Positions 8,273 through 16,455 of a stretch of 38,307 nucleotides of DNA are shown one piece after another. The DNA is taken from the NCBI RefSeq assembly GCF_018129385.1, contig NZ_JAFCLN010000034.1:1-38307 (forward strand), in the 5' to 3' direction. The stretch is from Bradyrhizobium lablabi. Its GTDB lineage: Bacteria > Pseudomonadota > Alphaproteobacteria > Rhizobiales > Xanthobacteraceae. Positions within the stretch are counted from its first letter, which is position 1. Each line of letters begins with the position of its first letter. Made by a program: the position numbers and the translations under genes. The notes below the pieces were generated by a model that ran no database searches, was not told where the DNA came from, and saw only the letters and a list, made by a program, of their open reading frames with translations.

Positions 8273-9190
8273 CTAGCTCGCCTTCGCCAGCAATTCGCTC
8301 TGGCCCTCGCGCACGAAGGCTTCGAACGATTTCGGCCTGGCGCCGCCGATGGTCTCGATTGTCTCGCTCACCCTGTATCGGGCGTCGCTCGGATCGATCG
8401 CCGCCGAGCGCAGCGCTTTCCACAGCGAGGAAAGATGGGCAATCGCATGCTCGTTGTAGCCGCGCGAAGCGGCCTGGGCCTTCCACTCCTCGTCCGAAAT
8501 TTCCTCGTAGCGGATGTCCTTGGCCAGCACGCGGCCGAAAGTAGCAATGATCTCCTTCAGCGAAATAGTGGCCCCGATCAGGGGATAGGCGGTGCCGGGG
8601 GCAAGCTTCGGGCTCGTCAGCAGGCCAGCGGCGACGCGGGCGACGTCTTCGGCCGAGACCATTGGCAGCACTGTGTCCTCGCCGCCCCAGGGCAGCCGCA
8701 CCGCGCCCTGCGCCGGCAGGCTCTGGCGCGCCATGGCGCCGAGGTTCTCGTAGAAGACGGTGGCGCGCAGATGCACGGCGCCGATATTGGCCCACTCGAA
8801 CACCTGCTCCGACAGATAGTTCTGCCGCATCCGCGGCGTCGGCGCATCGGGCGAGGATTGCAGCATCACGAGATTGACCAGCCGCGACACGCCGGCTTCC
8901 CGGGCGGCAACCGCCATCGCCGCAGTCGCGTCCATCAGCCCGTCCTGCACGGGATAGGCGAAGTAGATCGCGCTTGTACCCCGGGCGGCGCGCTGTACGG
9001 AGCCGATGTCGAGGAAATCGCCCTCGAAAATCTCCGCGCCCAGTGTGCGCAGATGGTTGGCGCGGTCGTCGATCGTGCGCACGAAGGCGCGCACGGGGAC
9101 GCCACGCTTGAGCAGCATTTCGGAGACGTGCCGGCCGGTCTTGCCTTGCCGGCCGCCGGCCGCGGAGGTCACTAGTACGGGTCTTGTCAT
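8273..9190 (-). CDS. NmrA-type NAD(P)-binding oxidoreductase
   Basis: A 305-residue atypical short-chain dehydrogenase. The N-terminal LVTSAAGGRQGKTGRHV is the dinucleotide-binding turn. It is followed by ALRAFVRT-type and GDFLD strands and a YFAYPVQDGL motif, typical of NmrA/QOR2-like proteins that sense or use NAD(P)(H). No Tyr-x-x-x-Lys pair is obvious, so it may be a redox sensor or a quinone/isoflavone-reductase-like enzyme. The start at 9190 is set by a GGGAG site 8 bases upstream and by the beginning of the nucleotide-binding strand. The frame is open to 9238 through the operator region. It is divergent from a TetR gene and is the likely target of that regulator. Confidence 0.85.
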   Translation of the reverse strand: MTRPVLVTSAAGGRQGKTGRHVSEMLLKRGVPVRAFVRTIDDRANHLRTLGAEIFEGDFLDIGSVQRAARGTSAIYFAYPVQDGLMDATAAMAVAAREAGVSRLVNLVMLQSSPDAPTPRMRQNYLSEQVFEWANIGAVHLRATVFYENLGAMARQSLPAQGAVRLPWGGEDTVLPMVSAEDVARVAAGLLTSPKLAPGTAYPLIGATISLKEIIATFGRVLAKDIRYEEISDEEWKAQAASRGYNEHAIAHLSSLWKALRSAAIDPSDARYRVSETIETIGGARPKSFEAFVREGQSELLAKAS

Positions 9191-9218
9191 GGCGGGAACT
9201 CCCGGGTTGCTGTGGAAT

Positions 9219-9270
9219 ATGGTACCAGTAAGTACCACATTTGCTGGAGTATGGTACTGATTGGTACCAA
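9219..9270. promoter_or_regulatory. Twin GGTAC-N6-GTACC operators between nmrA-like and tetR genes
   Basis: Two perfect inverted repeats of the same half-site, GGTAC-N6-GTACC, lie at 9221-9236 and 9253-9268, each preceded by AT. Their centres are 32 bases apart, about three helical turns, so two dimers would bind the same face of the DNA. They lie in the 94-base gap between the divergent genes. This is the expected operator of the adjacent TetR protein, controlling both promoters. Binding is inferred. Confidence 0.8.
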
Positions 9271-9284
9271 GTCAAGGGATTGCG

Positions 9285-9938
9285 ATGGTCACGAAAAAGT
9301 CAGCAAGGCCGGTTCCGGACGCCGGCGGACAAAACCCTGTCCGGGCGCGAATCATGGAAGCGGCGTTCTCGGCCTTCACCGAGCGCGGCTTTGCCGAGAC
9401 CTCGACGCTCGAAATCGCCACGCGTGCCCGCGCCTCCAAGCGCGAACTCTATGCGGAGTTCGGCAGCAAGCAGGACATGCTGGTCGCCTGCATCAGGGAG
9501 CGGGCGGACCGGCTCAAGCTGCCGGTCGATCTCCCCGAAATCACCGATCGCGCCACGCTGGAGCGAACGCTGGTTGCGTTCGGCACGCAGTTGTTGCGGG
9601 AGGTCAGCGATCCCGCGGTCGTCGCCGTCTTTCGTCTGGCGATATCGGAGGCCGTTCGCGCGCCGGAGGTGGCGCAAACACTCAACGATGTCGCGATCGC
9701 GACAAGCCGCGCGGCGCTGCGTGAGATCATGCGCCGCGCCGTCGGTGCATGTCTGCTCGACGGCGAGCCGGTCGAGATTGCCGAGCATTTCTTCGGCCTG
9801 TTATGGGGCAGCAAGATGCTCGGCCTGCTGCTCAACACCGCCAAGCGGCCGGGCGCCGGGCAAATTGCGTTGCAGGCCGAGCGGGTGGCGTCCATCTTTC
9901 TGCTCGCTTATCCGGCGCCCGCTTTAGTGAAGCGTTGA
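9285..9938 (+). CDS. TetR-family transcriptional regulator
   Basis: A 217-residue repressor-type protein. After a basic 20-residue leader, the helix-turn-helix domain covers about 24-68 (IMEAAFSAFTERGFAETSTLEIATRARASKRELYAEFGSKQDML). The C-terminal ligand domain is of the AefR/TetR_C type with the DPAVVAVFRLAISEA segment. ATG at 9285 has a short AGGG site; an in-frame TTG at 9261 lies inside the operator and is unlikely. The twin operator upstream implies autoregulation and control of the divergent NmrA-type reductase. The aminopeptidase gene starts 52 bases downstream on the same strand and could be co-transcribed. Confidence 0.88.
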   Translation: MVTKKSARPVPDAGGQNPVRARIMEAAFSAFTERGFAETSTLEIATRARASKRELYAEFGSKQDMLVACIRERADRLKLPVDLPEITDRATLERTLVAFGTQLLREVSDPAVVAVFRLAISEAVRAPEVAQTLNDVAIATSRAALREIMRRAVGACLLDGEPVEIAEHFFGLLWGSKMLGLLLNTAKRPGAGQIALQAERVASIFLLAYPAPALVKR

Positions 9939-9990
9939 AGGAACCAGCCGCATGGCTTATCTCTGAACGACAATCGATTTGAGGCCCGCC

Positions 9991-11247
9991 ATGACCGCGC
10001 ATCAACGTAATCTTTCCGCCGCCATCGACCCCATCAAGCTCGACCGGCTCGCCGAAGTCGCCATCAAGGTGGGCCTACAGCTACAGGCGGGGCAGGATCT
10101 GCTGCTGACGGCGCCGATGGCATCGCTTCCGCTGGTGCGCCGGATCACCGAACATGCCTACAAGGCCGGCGCCGGGCTGGTGACGACATTCTTCTCCGAC
10201 GAGGAACTGACGCTGGCCCGCTATCGGTTCGGGCATGACCTCAGCTTCGATCGCGCCGCGGGCTGGCTCTATGAGGGCATGGCCAAGGCGTTTTCGCAAA
10301 ACACCGCGCGGCTGGCGGTGGTCGGTGACAATCCGATGCTGCTGTCGGGTGAGGATCCGGCCAAGGTCGCTCGCGCCAGCAAGGCCAATTCGATGGCCTA
10401 TCAGCCGGCGCTGGAAAAGATCGTCAATTTCGACACCAACTGGAACATCATCGCCTATCCCAGCGCCTCCTGGGCGAAGCAGGTATTTCCGGATGATGCT
10501 GAAGACGTCGCGGTGGCAAAGCTTGCCGATGCGATCTTCTCCGCCTCACGCGTCGACAAGGACGGTGCCGTGGCGAACTGGGAAGCGCACAATGCGAAGC
10601 TGCGCGAGCGCACCGAGTGGCTGAACGGCCAGCGCTTCCATGCGCTGAAATATTCCGGCCCCGGCATGGACCTGACCATTGGCCTTGCCGACGGCCATGA
10701 ATGGGAAGGCGGCGCCTCCACCGCCAAGAACGGCATCACCTGCAACGCCAACATCCCGACCGAAGAAGTCTTCACCACGCCGCATTGCCGGCGCGTCAGC
10801 GGCCATGTCGTGAGTTCCAAACCGCTGTCCTATCAGGGTACCCTGATCGACAACATTTCCGTCAGGTTCGAGGAAGGCCGTATCGTCGATGCAAAAGCCT
10901 CGCGCGGCGAGGAGGTGCTGAAGAAGGTGCTCGACACCGACGAGGGCGCGCGCCGGCTCGGGGAAGTGGCGCTGGTGCCGCATTCCTCGCCGATCTCCAA
11001 GTCGGGGCTGCTGTTCTTCAACACGCTGTTCGACGAGAACGCCGCCTCGCACATTGCGCTCGGCCAGTGCTATTCGAAATGTTTTGTCGGAGGCGACAAG
11101 CTGACGCCGCAGCAGATCGCGGAGCAGGGCGGTAACCAGAGCCTGATCCACATCGACTGGATGATCGGCTCGGCGGAAACCGATATCGACGGCGTTCATG
11201 CCGATGGCAGAACGGTGCCGGTATTCCGCAAGGGCGAGTGGGCATAG
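9991..11247 (+). CDS. M29-family metallo-aminopeptidase
   Basis: A 418-residue cytoplasmic peptidase of family M29 (AmpS/aminopeptidase T type), full length for the family. Probable metal ligands are visible: Glu258/Glu259 in PTEEVFTTP, His354 in ASHIALG, and His387 and Asp389 in LIHIDWMIGS; these match the two-metal site of the group. It removes N-terminal amino acids from short peptides with broad specificity. No signal peptide is present. The start at 9991 follows a TTGAGG site with 6-base spacing; a TTG at 9979 also opens the frame but has no support. The tiny Cys-rich gene begins 5 bases after the stop, so the two are almost certainly one transcript. Confidence 0.92.
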   Translation: MTAHQRNLSAAIDPIKLDRLAEVAIKVGLQLQAGQDLLLTAPMASLPLVRRITEHAYKAGAGLVTTFFSDEELTLARYRFGHDLSFDRAAGWLYEGMAKAFSQNTARLAVVGDNPMLLSGEDPAKVARASKANSMAYQPALEKIVNFDTNWNIIAYPSASWAKQVFPDDAEDVAVAKLADAIFSASRVDKDGAVANWEAHNAKLRERTEWLNGQRFHALKYSGPGMDLTIGLADGHEWEGGASTAKNGITCNANIPTEEVFTTPHCRRVSGHVVSSKPLSYQGTLIDNISVRFEEGRIVDAKASRGEEVLKKVLDTDEGARRLGEVALVPHSSPISKSGLLFFNTLFDENAASHIALGQCYSKCFVGGDKLTPQQIAEQGGNQSLIHIDWMIGSAETDIDGVHADGRTVPVFRKGEWA

Positions 11248-11251
11248 CGCC

Positions 11252-11467
11252 GTGTCGTCGGGCGAAGCTCCGATCGAGCCTTGCTGCGAGGATCTGGCGG
11301 CCGCGCTGTCGTTCGAGACCGGCCGCCACTTCTTCGTCGAGGACGGCGAGCTCAAGCTGCTGGTCGCGCACACGCCTTTGCTCGATGGCGGCGACGAGGA
11401 AGAGGAAAACACCGTGCGCTATTGCCCGTTCTGCGGCAAGCCGACCGCGGAACTGTTCGCCCGATAG
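11252..11467 (+). CDS. Small Cys-rich (zinc-ribbon-like) hypothetical protein
   Basis: A 71-residue acidic protein beginning with GTG 5 bases after the aminopeptidase stop. It has a CC pair near residue 11 and a C-terminal YCPFCG knuckle (about residues 57-62), the usual half of a zinc ribbon; two knuckles of this kind could make one zinc site. The middle, RHFFVEDGELKLLVAHTP, looks like a beta hairpin. It has no close named family that I recognise. The tight linkage suggests it works with the peptidase or in metal handling. The start is inferred from spacing; the frame is also open upstream to 11198 inside the peptidase gene. Confidence 0.7.
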   Translation: MSSGEAPIEPCCEDLAAALSFETGRHFFVEDGELKLLVAHTPLLDGGDEEEENTVRYCPFCGKPTAELFAR

Positions 11468-11683
11468 CGGCGACGCGTTCACGCAACGGACCGGCAGGGG
11501 CTTCGTAAAATGGCGAGAGGACCGGACCTATTGCGATCCCTCCGATGCCTAATCGGTTGCCCAGGATATTGTTGATGGTCCGTTCCCGAATATTCGCGTC
11601 GAGTGTGTGGCTTTTCACAAGCTCGCAGTAGTTGTCGTGTCAAACTGCAAAAGCAATTTCAGGTTGCCATGCAGGAGCTAGAC

Positions 11684-12175
11684 ATGATGCAAGCAGACGT
11701 GATGCAGGATGCAGCGTTCGGCCAAGCGGCTACATTCAATAGCGGAGTCGGCTTCGACCTCGCCGTCAGTCCGGACAGGAAAGCGTTCACGGCCACCTTC
11801 AGCGGCCTGGAAGCGGTCATCGAAGGCAAGTCGGCCGCTGCGGTCGCGACACGCGTGTTCTCGTTTTCCATTCCGCTCTCCGGCGCCGATCCGGAGTGGG
11901 AAATTCCGTTCTCGGTGTCCGGCTTTGCCTTCTCGGAAAAGGAGGCGAGCGCGCATCTGGTGTTCAGTGTCAACAATCAGACCAGCGTCACCGATTTCCC
12001 GGCCGATTCGGATTCGTCCTTTGTCCAGCAGCTCAAATACAAGCCCGGCAACGCGACGGAAGCGCGGATCACGGTTTTCCTGCTGGCGGACCGGGATTCG
12101 AAGTCTGACTCAGCCGTCCACGTAACGGTCAACGCCATCGATACGGACATGGCGATCGGTAGGTCGAAGAACTGA
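11684..12175 (+). CDS. Hypothetical beta-rich protein
   Basis: A 163-residue protein without a signal peptide. It is rich in Ser, Ala and Val with alternating strands (FSFSIPLSGADPEWEIPFSVSGFAF, ASAHLVFSVNNQTSVTDF, EARITVFLLADRD, AVHVTVNAID), suggesting a beta sandwich. I do not recognise a family. The start at 11684 is preceded by AGGAG with 6-base spacing and beats the in-frame ATG at 11669 and the GTG at 11603. The 216 bases between the previous gene and this one hold no other gene and may contain its promoter. It ends convergently with the TetR gene at 12257. Confidence 0.65.
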   Translation: MMQADVMQDAAFGQAATFNSGVGFDLAVSPDRKAFTATFSGLEAVIEGKSAAAVATRVFSFSIPLSGADPEWEIPFSVSGFAFSEKEASAHLVFSVNNQTSVTDFPADSDSSFVQQLKYKPGNATEARITVFLLADRDSKSDSAVHVTVNAIDTDMAIGRSKN

Positions 12176-12193
12176 CGGCCGGTAACCGCGGAT

Positions 12194-12244
12194 GCCGCGA
12201 GACCGAGCTGGTGCGGTGTTGCTCATCTCGCGGCCAGGCGCCGA
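12194..12244. terminator. Possible hairpin between convergent genes
   Basis: GCCGCGAGA at 12194-12202 pairs exactly with TCTCGCGGC at 12236-12244 across a 33-base loop. It lies between genes ending at 12175 (+) and 12257 (-). There is no T-run and the loop is long, so a terminator role is only possible. Confidence 0.3.
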
Positions 12245-12256
12245 CGCGGCCTCGCA

Positions 12257-12943
12257 TCAGGTTCTGGAACGCAGCTTGTCCAGCGTCGGCGCCGACGGCG
12301 GGGAAGTGATCATCGCTTCCATCGTGTCGAGCATGTTGTCGATCGTAAAACTCTGGTCCCACAGCCGGTCGCTACGGCTCTTGCTTTCCAGCGCCGCTTC
12401 GTGCGCCGACAGCACGGCGTTGGCGTAGATCGAGAATAGCGTCAGCCGCTGCTCGAGCAGCTTCGGCGGCAGCGGCAGCATTTTTTTCAGGTAGTCGAAG
12501 CAGGCGACATAGCCGTTGTTCCAGCGGTTGTTCAGCGCCGCGCGCAGGGTTTTCCGATCGGACGCCTGTAGGATCGAGGTGAAGCGGATATAGCCGCGCC
12601 AGCGCTCGTCGTCGGCAAGCTCGATCACCGGCATGACCAGCACGTTGAGGATCTCGCGGATCGAAGCCGGGCCGCCGCGCGCCTCGATCTCCGCCAGCAT
12701 GCCGCGCCGCCGCTCGTCGAGCACGGCCGCTCCGTCGACCACGAGCTGCCGGATCAGCTCTTCCTTGGAGCCGAAATGATAATGCAACGCGGCGTTGTTG
12801 CGCTGTCCGGCCGCAGAGACGATCTGTTGCACGGTCACCGCATCGACGCCGTGTCGGGCGAACAGCATCTGCGCCGCCGCCTTGAGCTGGCTCTTGGTGT
12901 CTTCCGACGCCGCACGGGAGCTTTCCCGCGTCCTGGTTGACAT
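12257..12943 (-). CDS. TetR-family transcriptional regulator
   Basis: A 228-residue regulator. The DNA-binding domain at about 16-62 reads KSQLKAAAQMLFARHGVDAVTVQQIVSAAG and continues with NAALHYHFGSKEELI, the classic recognition-helix end of TetR proteins. The C-terminal domain has the RWRGYIRFTSILQASDRKTLRAALNNRWN segment found in regulators of catabolic genes. It is divergent from the monooxygenase-esterase gene, with 65 bases between the two start codons that contain one perfect palindrome. It therefore most likely represses both itself and the catabolic gene until a substrate binds. The ligand is unknown. Confidence 0.88.
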   Translation of the reverse strand: MSTRTRESSRAASEDTKSQLKAAAQMLFARHGVDAVTVQQIVSAAGQRNNAALHYHFGSKEELIRQLVVDGAAVLDERRRGMLAEIEARGGPASIREILNVLVMPVIELADDERWRGYIRFTSILQASDRKTLRAALNNRWNNGYVACFDYLKKMLPLPPKLLEQRLTLFSIYANAVLSAHEAALESKSRSDRLWDQSFTIDNMLDTMEAMITSPPSAPTLDKLRSRT

Positions 12944-12964
12944 GGATATCGGCCTTGATCTATT

Positions 12965-12982
12965 TTAAGCGAAATCGCTTAA
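12965..12982. promoter_or_regulatory. Perfect 18-bp palindrome, presumed TetR operator
   Basis: TTAAGCGAAATCGCTTAA is an 8+2+8 inverted repeat with no mismatch (TTAAGCGA, AA spacer, TCGCTTAA). It lies midway in the 65-base gap between the divergent TetR and monooxygenase-esterase start codons. Length and symmetry fit a TetR dimer site. It is AT-rich against a GC-rich background, so it may also overlap one of the promoters. Confidence 0.8.
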
Positions 12983-13008
12983 TTACCAAAACGGGGTGGA
13001 GACGTCTC

Positions 13009-15165
13009 ATGCGAGTGCTCGTCGCAGGCGGCGGTATTGGTGGTCTAACTACTGCGATTGCGTTACGTCATCAAGGCATCGACGCACTGGTGCTCGAACA
13101 GGCGCCGGTGCTGAACGAGATCGGCGCCGGCATCCAGATTGCCGCCAACGCAGCCATTGTGTTGCGCGAACTCGGCCTCGAGGCCGCCATGCGCGCGTTC
13201 GGCACCAAGCCGCAATCCTATGATTACAGGGATTTGCGCACCGGGCGCATGCTCTACCGGGCGCCGCTCGGCGATGAAGCCGCAGCCCGCTACGGCGCGC
13301 CGATGTACAACGTCCATCGCGCCGATCTGATCCAGATGCTGTTCGATGCCGTCCCGCCGGAATCGAAGAAGCTCAATGCGCGCTGCGTCGCCGTGTCACA
13401 GGACGACGATGGCGTCGAGGTGACGCTACAGACCGGCGAGAAAATCCGCGGCGACGTGCTGGTCGGCTGCGACGGCATCCATTCCGTCGTGCGCAAGCAT
13501 CTGCGCGGTGAGGAAGAAAAGCATTTCGCCAACATCCTGATGTGGCGCTCGCTGATATCGGCCGAGAAGCTCGAGGGTCTCAACCTGCCGGAATGCGGCA
13601 ATTACTGGTTCGGTCCAGGCCGCACGCTGATCACTTATTGGGTGCGGCCAAGAAAGCTCTACAGCATCCTCGCCTCGGTGCCCGCGAACGAGGTGCAGCG
13701 CGAATCCTGGGACGACAGCGGCGACATTTCCGAGATGCTGCGCTCGTTCGACGACGCCGAGCCGCGCGCCCGCAAGATGCTGGAGCAGTGCCCGAGCGTG
13801 TTCATCACCGGCATGTTCTATCGCGACCCCATCGACAACTGGACGGACCGCCGCATCACCCTGCTTGGCGATGCCGCGCATCCGATGGTGCCGTTCCTCG
13901 CCGCCGGCGCCGGCCAGAGCATCGAGGACGCCTGGACCTTTGCGCGCGTGCTGGCGCGGCGGAAGGACGATATTCCCGGCGCACTGCTGGAATATCAGCA
14001 GCGCCGTTTGCCGCGCACGACGCGCATCCAGGCGGGGGCCCGCGCCGCGGTGAAGTTGATGCACGAGTCCGAGCAGCAGCGCGTGCGCGACCGCAACGGC
14101 CGCTGGAAAGGCATGGCGCGGATCGATCCGCTGGCCGAAACGAGCTGGGGCCTGGCGTGGTCGTATGATGTCGTCAAGGCGGTCGAGGGGCCGCCTGGCG
14201 AGGTGCTCAACGTCATCGGCCTGCGCGAAGGCAAGCGGCTGCAGCGTCCGGAAGGACAGCGCGCCTTCGAACTCTGGAAATACGCATTCCGCCCCGAGGA
14301 CGTCGCGCGTGGCCACGATGGGTTGCGCGAAGCCTATGACCGCTTCCTCACCACCAACTTCCCGCTGCCGGCCGGCGTGAGCGCGGTCGAGGACGAACTC
14401 GGCGACGTCAAGGCATGGCGCGTGTCGGCGCCGGATGCGCCGCGAGGCAATGTCGTGCTGCATTTCCATGGCGGCGGTTATCTGATCGGCTCGGCAAAAG
14501 GTTCGCTGGAATATGCCAGCCGGCTTGCGGCCGCCGTCGACGGCACTTGCTACACCGTCGACTATCGCCTCGCGCCGGAGCATCCATATCCGGCGGCCAT
14601 CGACGATGCCGTGATGGCCTACCGCGCATTGCTGGCGCGCGGCATTCCCGCAAGCTCGATCCTCGTTTCCGGCGAATCGTCCGGCGGCGGGCTTGCCGTC
14701 GCGCTGGTACTGGCCCTGCGCAATGCCGGCGAGCCGCTACCGGCGGCGATCTTCGCAGCGGCGCCATTCGCGGATCTCACGCTGTCGGGGCCGACCATCA
14801 AGGCCTTCAACGGCGACGATCCCGCCGCCAACGGCGATCTCCTGACCTTCATGGGCGCGTCCTATTTCCAGGGCCACGAGCCGACCGATCCGCTGGTATC
14901 GCCGCTATTCGGCGATCTCACCGGCTTGCCGCCGCTGTTCGTCACGGCGAGCCAGGGCGAGATGCTCCTGAGCGACACCACGCGCCTTGCCGAGCGCGCG
15001 GAGGCGGCCGGCGTCGACGTCACGCTGCGGGTCGTCGAGGACTCCGTGCACGTCTACCCGATCTTTCCGTTCCTGCCGGAAACCAAAAGCACCATGGAGG
15101 AAGTCTCCGCCTGGGCGCAGCGCAAGCTTCGCCGCAACGATACGAGGCCACAGGCCGCAGAATAG
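13009..15165 (+). CDS. FAD monooxygenase - alpha/beta hydrolase fusion enzyme
   Basis: A 718-residue single frame joining two enzymes. Residues 1-395 are a salicylate-hydroxylase-type flavin monooxygenase: nucleotide turn VAGGGIGGLTTAIALR at 5-20, a DG motif (GCDGIHSVVR) near 158, and the FAD/ribityl site LLGDAAHPMVPFLAAGAGQ near 285-303. After a linker (about 395-440) comes an HSL-type hydrolase: oxyanion box HGGGY starting at His487, nucleophile Ser557 in GESSGG, and His681 in DSVHVYP; the acid is probably the Glu or Asp of GEMLLSD. It would hydroxylate an aromatic or cyclic substrate with NAD(P)H and O2 and hydrolyse an ester in the same pathway. The start follows a GGAGA site; upstream in-frame codons run through the operator. 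The binding-protein gene follows by 60 bases. Confidence 0.9.
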   Translation: MRVLVAGGGIGGLTTAIALRHQGIDALVLEQAPVLNEIGAGIQIAANAAIVLRELGLEAAMRAFGTKPQSYDYRDLRTGRMLYRAPLGDEAAARYGAPMYNVHRADLIQMLFDAVPPESKKLNARCVAVSQDDDGVEVTLQTGEKIRGDVLVGCDGIHSVVRKHLRGEEEKHFANILMWRSLISAEKLEGLNLPECGNYWFGPGRTLITYWVRPRKLYSILASVPANEVQRESWDDSGDISEMLRSFDDAEPRARKMLEQCPSVFITGMFYRDPIDNWTDRRITLLGDAAHPMVPFLAAGAGQSIEDAWTFARVLARRKDDIPGALLEYQQRRLPRTTRIQAGARAAVKLMHESEQQRVRDRNGRWKGMARIDPLAETSWGLAWSYDVVKAVEGPPGEVLNVIGLREGKRLQRPEGQRAFELWKYAFRPEDVARGHDGLREAYDRFLTTNFPLPAGVSAVEDELGDVKAWRVSAPDAPRGNVVLHFHGGGYLIGSAKGSLEYASRLAAAVDGTCYTVDYRLAPEHPYPAAIDDAVMAYRALLARGIPASSILVSGESSGGGLAVALVLALRNAGEPLPAAIFAAAPFADLTLSGPTIKAFNGDDPAANGDLLTFMGASYFQGHEPTDPLVSPLFGDLTGLPPLFVTASQGEMLLSDTTRLAERAEAAGVDVTLRVVEDSVHVYPIFPFLPETKSTMEEVSAWAQRKLRRNDTRPQAAE

Positions 15166-15225
15166 TTTGCAGCAACAACAGAACAACAACGCGCAACGCA
15201 GGTCGCGCGAACGATGGAGGACGCC

Positions 15226-16440
15226 ATGAGAAAAGCAGTTTTGCGTGCAGCAATGGTCGCCGTGGCCGTCGTAGCGGCGAGCGCGGCCAGTGCGGAGGGT
15301 GTTTCCGACAACACCGTGAAGATCGGCGTGCTCACCGACATGGCCGGCGTATTCTCCGATCTCGCCGGTACCGGCGCGGTCACCGCCGCGCAGATGGCGA
15401 TCGACGATTTTGTCGAGAAGGAAAAGCCGCCGTTCAAGGTCGAACTGGTGTCGGCCGACCACCAGAACAAGCCCGACATCGCCACCGGCATTGCGCGCCA
15501 GTGGTACGATACCGGCGGCGTCGATCTCATCACCGACGTGATCAATTCCGGCGTCGCGCTCGCCGTCTCCAGTGTTGCCGAGTCGAAGAGCAAGATGCTG
15601 ATCGTCACCGGCTCGGGCTCGACTCGCCTGACCAACGAGCAATGCTCGCCCTACACGATCAGCTATACCTGGGATACCTATTCCTTTGCCAACGGCCAGT
15701 CGCGCATCGTCAAGTCGATGGGCCTCGACACCTGGTATTTCGTCGCCGTCGATTATGCGCTCGGCAAGTCGCTGGTGGCGGAAGCCTCCGACGCGGTGAC
15801 ACGCTCGGGCGGCAAGATCGTCGGCACGGTCTATCACCCGATCAGCACGACGGATCTGTCTTCCTTCCTGCTACAGGCGCAGGGCTCGAAGGCCAAGGTG
15901 ATCGGCTTTGCCAATGCCGGCGCAGACCTGCTCAACTCCATCAAGGCCGCGAAGGATTTCAACATCACGCCCGGCCAGACCATCGTGCCGCTGGTCGGTA
16001 CCATCACGGAAGTCAACGCGCTCGGTGCGGCGGCGACGCAGGGCATGTTCCTGGTCGAGCCGTTCTATTGGGACCTCGACGATCTCTCGCGCGCCTGGAG
16101 CAAGCGCTTCTTCGACAAGTACGGCAAGATGCCGAATTTCGTGCAGGCCGGCGCCTACTCGGCCATCACGAATTATCTGAAAGCCGTGCAAGCGGTGAAG
16201 ACCGACGAAGCGGCCACCGTGATCAAGCATCTCAAGTCGACGCCGATCAACGACATGTTCGCGCGCAACGGCAAGGTGCGCGCCGACGGCCGCATGGTGC
16301 ACGACATGTACCTGGTGCAGGTCAAGGCGCCCGGCGACGTCAAGCAGAAGTGGGACTATTATAATGTAAAGGAGACGATCCCGGCGGATGAGGCTTTTCA
16401 GCCGCTCTCGACCTCGAAGTGCAAGATGGTGGCGCAGTAG
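15226..16440 (+). CDS. LivK-type ABC transporter substrate-binding protein
   Basis: A 404-residue periplasmic binding protein of the branched-chain amino acid type (type I fold). The signal peptide MRKAVLRAAMVAVAVVAASAASA is cleaved before EGVSD. The mature N-terminus NTVKIGVLTDMAGVFSDLAGTGAVTAAQMAIDDF is typical of the family. In Bradyrhizobium-like bacteria such proteins often bind aromatic acids and other catabolic substrates. It lies 60 bases behind the monooxygenase-esterase gene, likely in one operon, and no permease or ATPase follows, so it must share a transporter, perhaps the Liv system 10 kb away. The start at 15226 has a GGAGG site inside an upstream in-frame ATG (15214). Its stop codon lies in a terminator hairpin. 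Confidence 0.9.
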   Translation: MRKAVLRAAMVAVAVVAASAASAEGVSDNTVKIGVLTDMAGVFSDLAGTGAVTAAQMAIDDFVEKEKPPFKVELVSADHQNKPDIATGIARQWYDTGGVDLITDVINSGVALAVSSVAESKSKMLIVTGSGSTRLTNEQCSPYTISYTWDTYSFANGQSRIVKSMGLDTWYFVAVDYALGKSLVAEASDAVTRSGGKIVGTVYHPISTTDLSSFLLQAQGSKAKVIGFANAGADLLNSIKAAKDFNITPGQTIVPLVGTITEVNALGAAATQGMFLVEPFYWDLDDLSRAWSKRFFDKYGKMPNFVQAGAYSAITNYLKAVQAVKTDEAATVIKHLKSTPINDMFARNGKVRADGRMVHDMYLVQVKAPGDVKQKWDYYNVKETIPADEAFQPLSTSKCKMVAQ

Positions 16441-16451
16441 AACTGCGCCAC
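16429..16451. terminator. Bidirectional terminator overlapping a stop codon
   Basis: GTGGCGCAGT (16429-16438), loop AGA, ACTGCGCCAC (16442-16451) form a perfect 10-bp stem followed by TTTG. The TAG stop of the binding-protein gene (16438-16440) lies at the tip of the hairpin. The convergent amidohydrolase ends at 16456, so the same hairpin can end both transcripts. Confidence 0.75.
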
Positions 16452-16455
16452 TTTG

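Noticed and set aside
7335..9275. A 646-codon minus-strand frame
   Set aside because: Antisense to the lyase and shifted against the NmrA-type gene; no domain.
11468..11683. Possible extra gene or longer N-terminus before 11684
   Set aside because: The GTG at 11603 lacks a ribosome site, and AGGAG clearly marks 11684.
14415..16364. A 649-codon plus-strand frame
   Set aside because: It is a shifted frame across the hydrolase half of the fusion and the binding protein; Arg-rich and without motifs.
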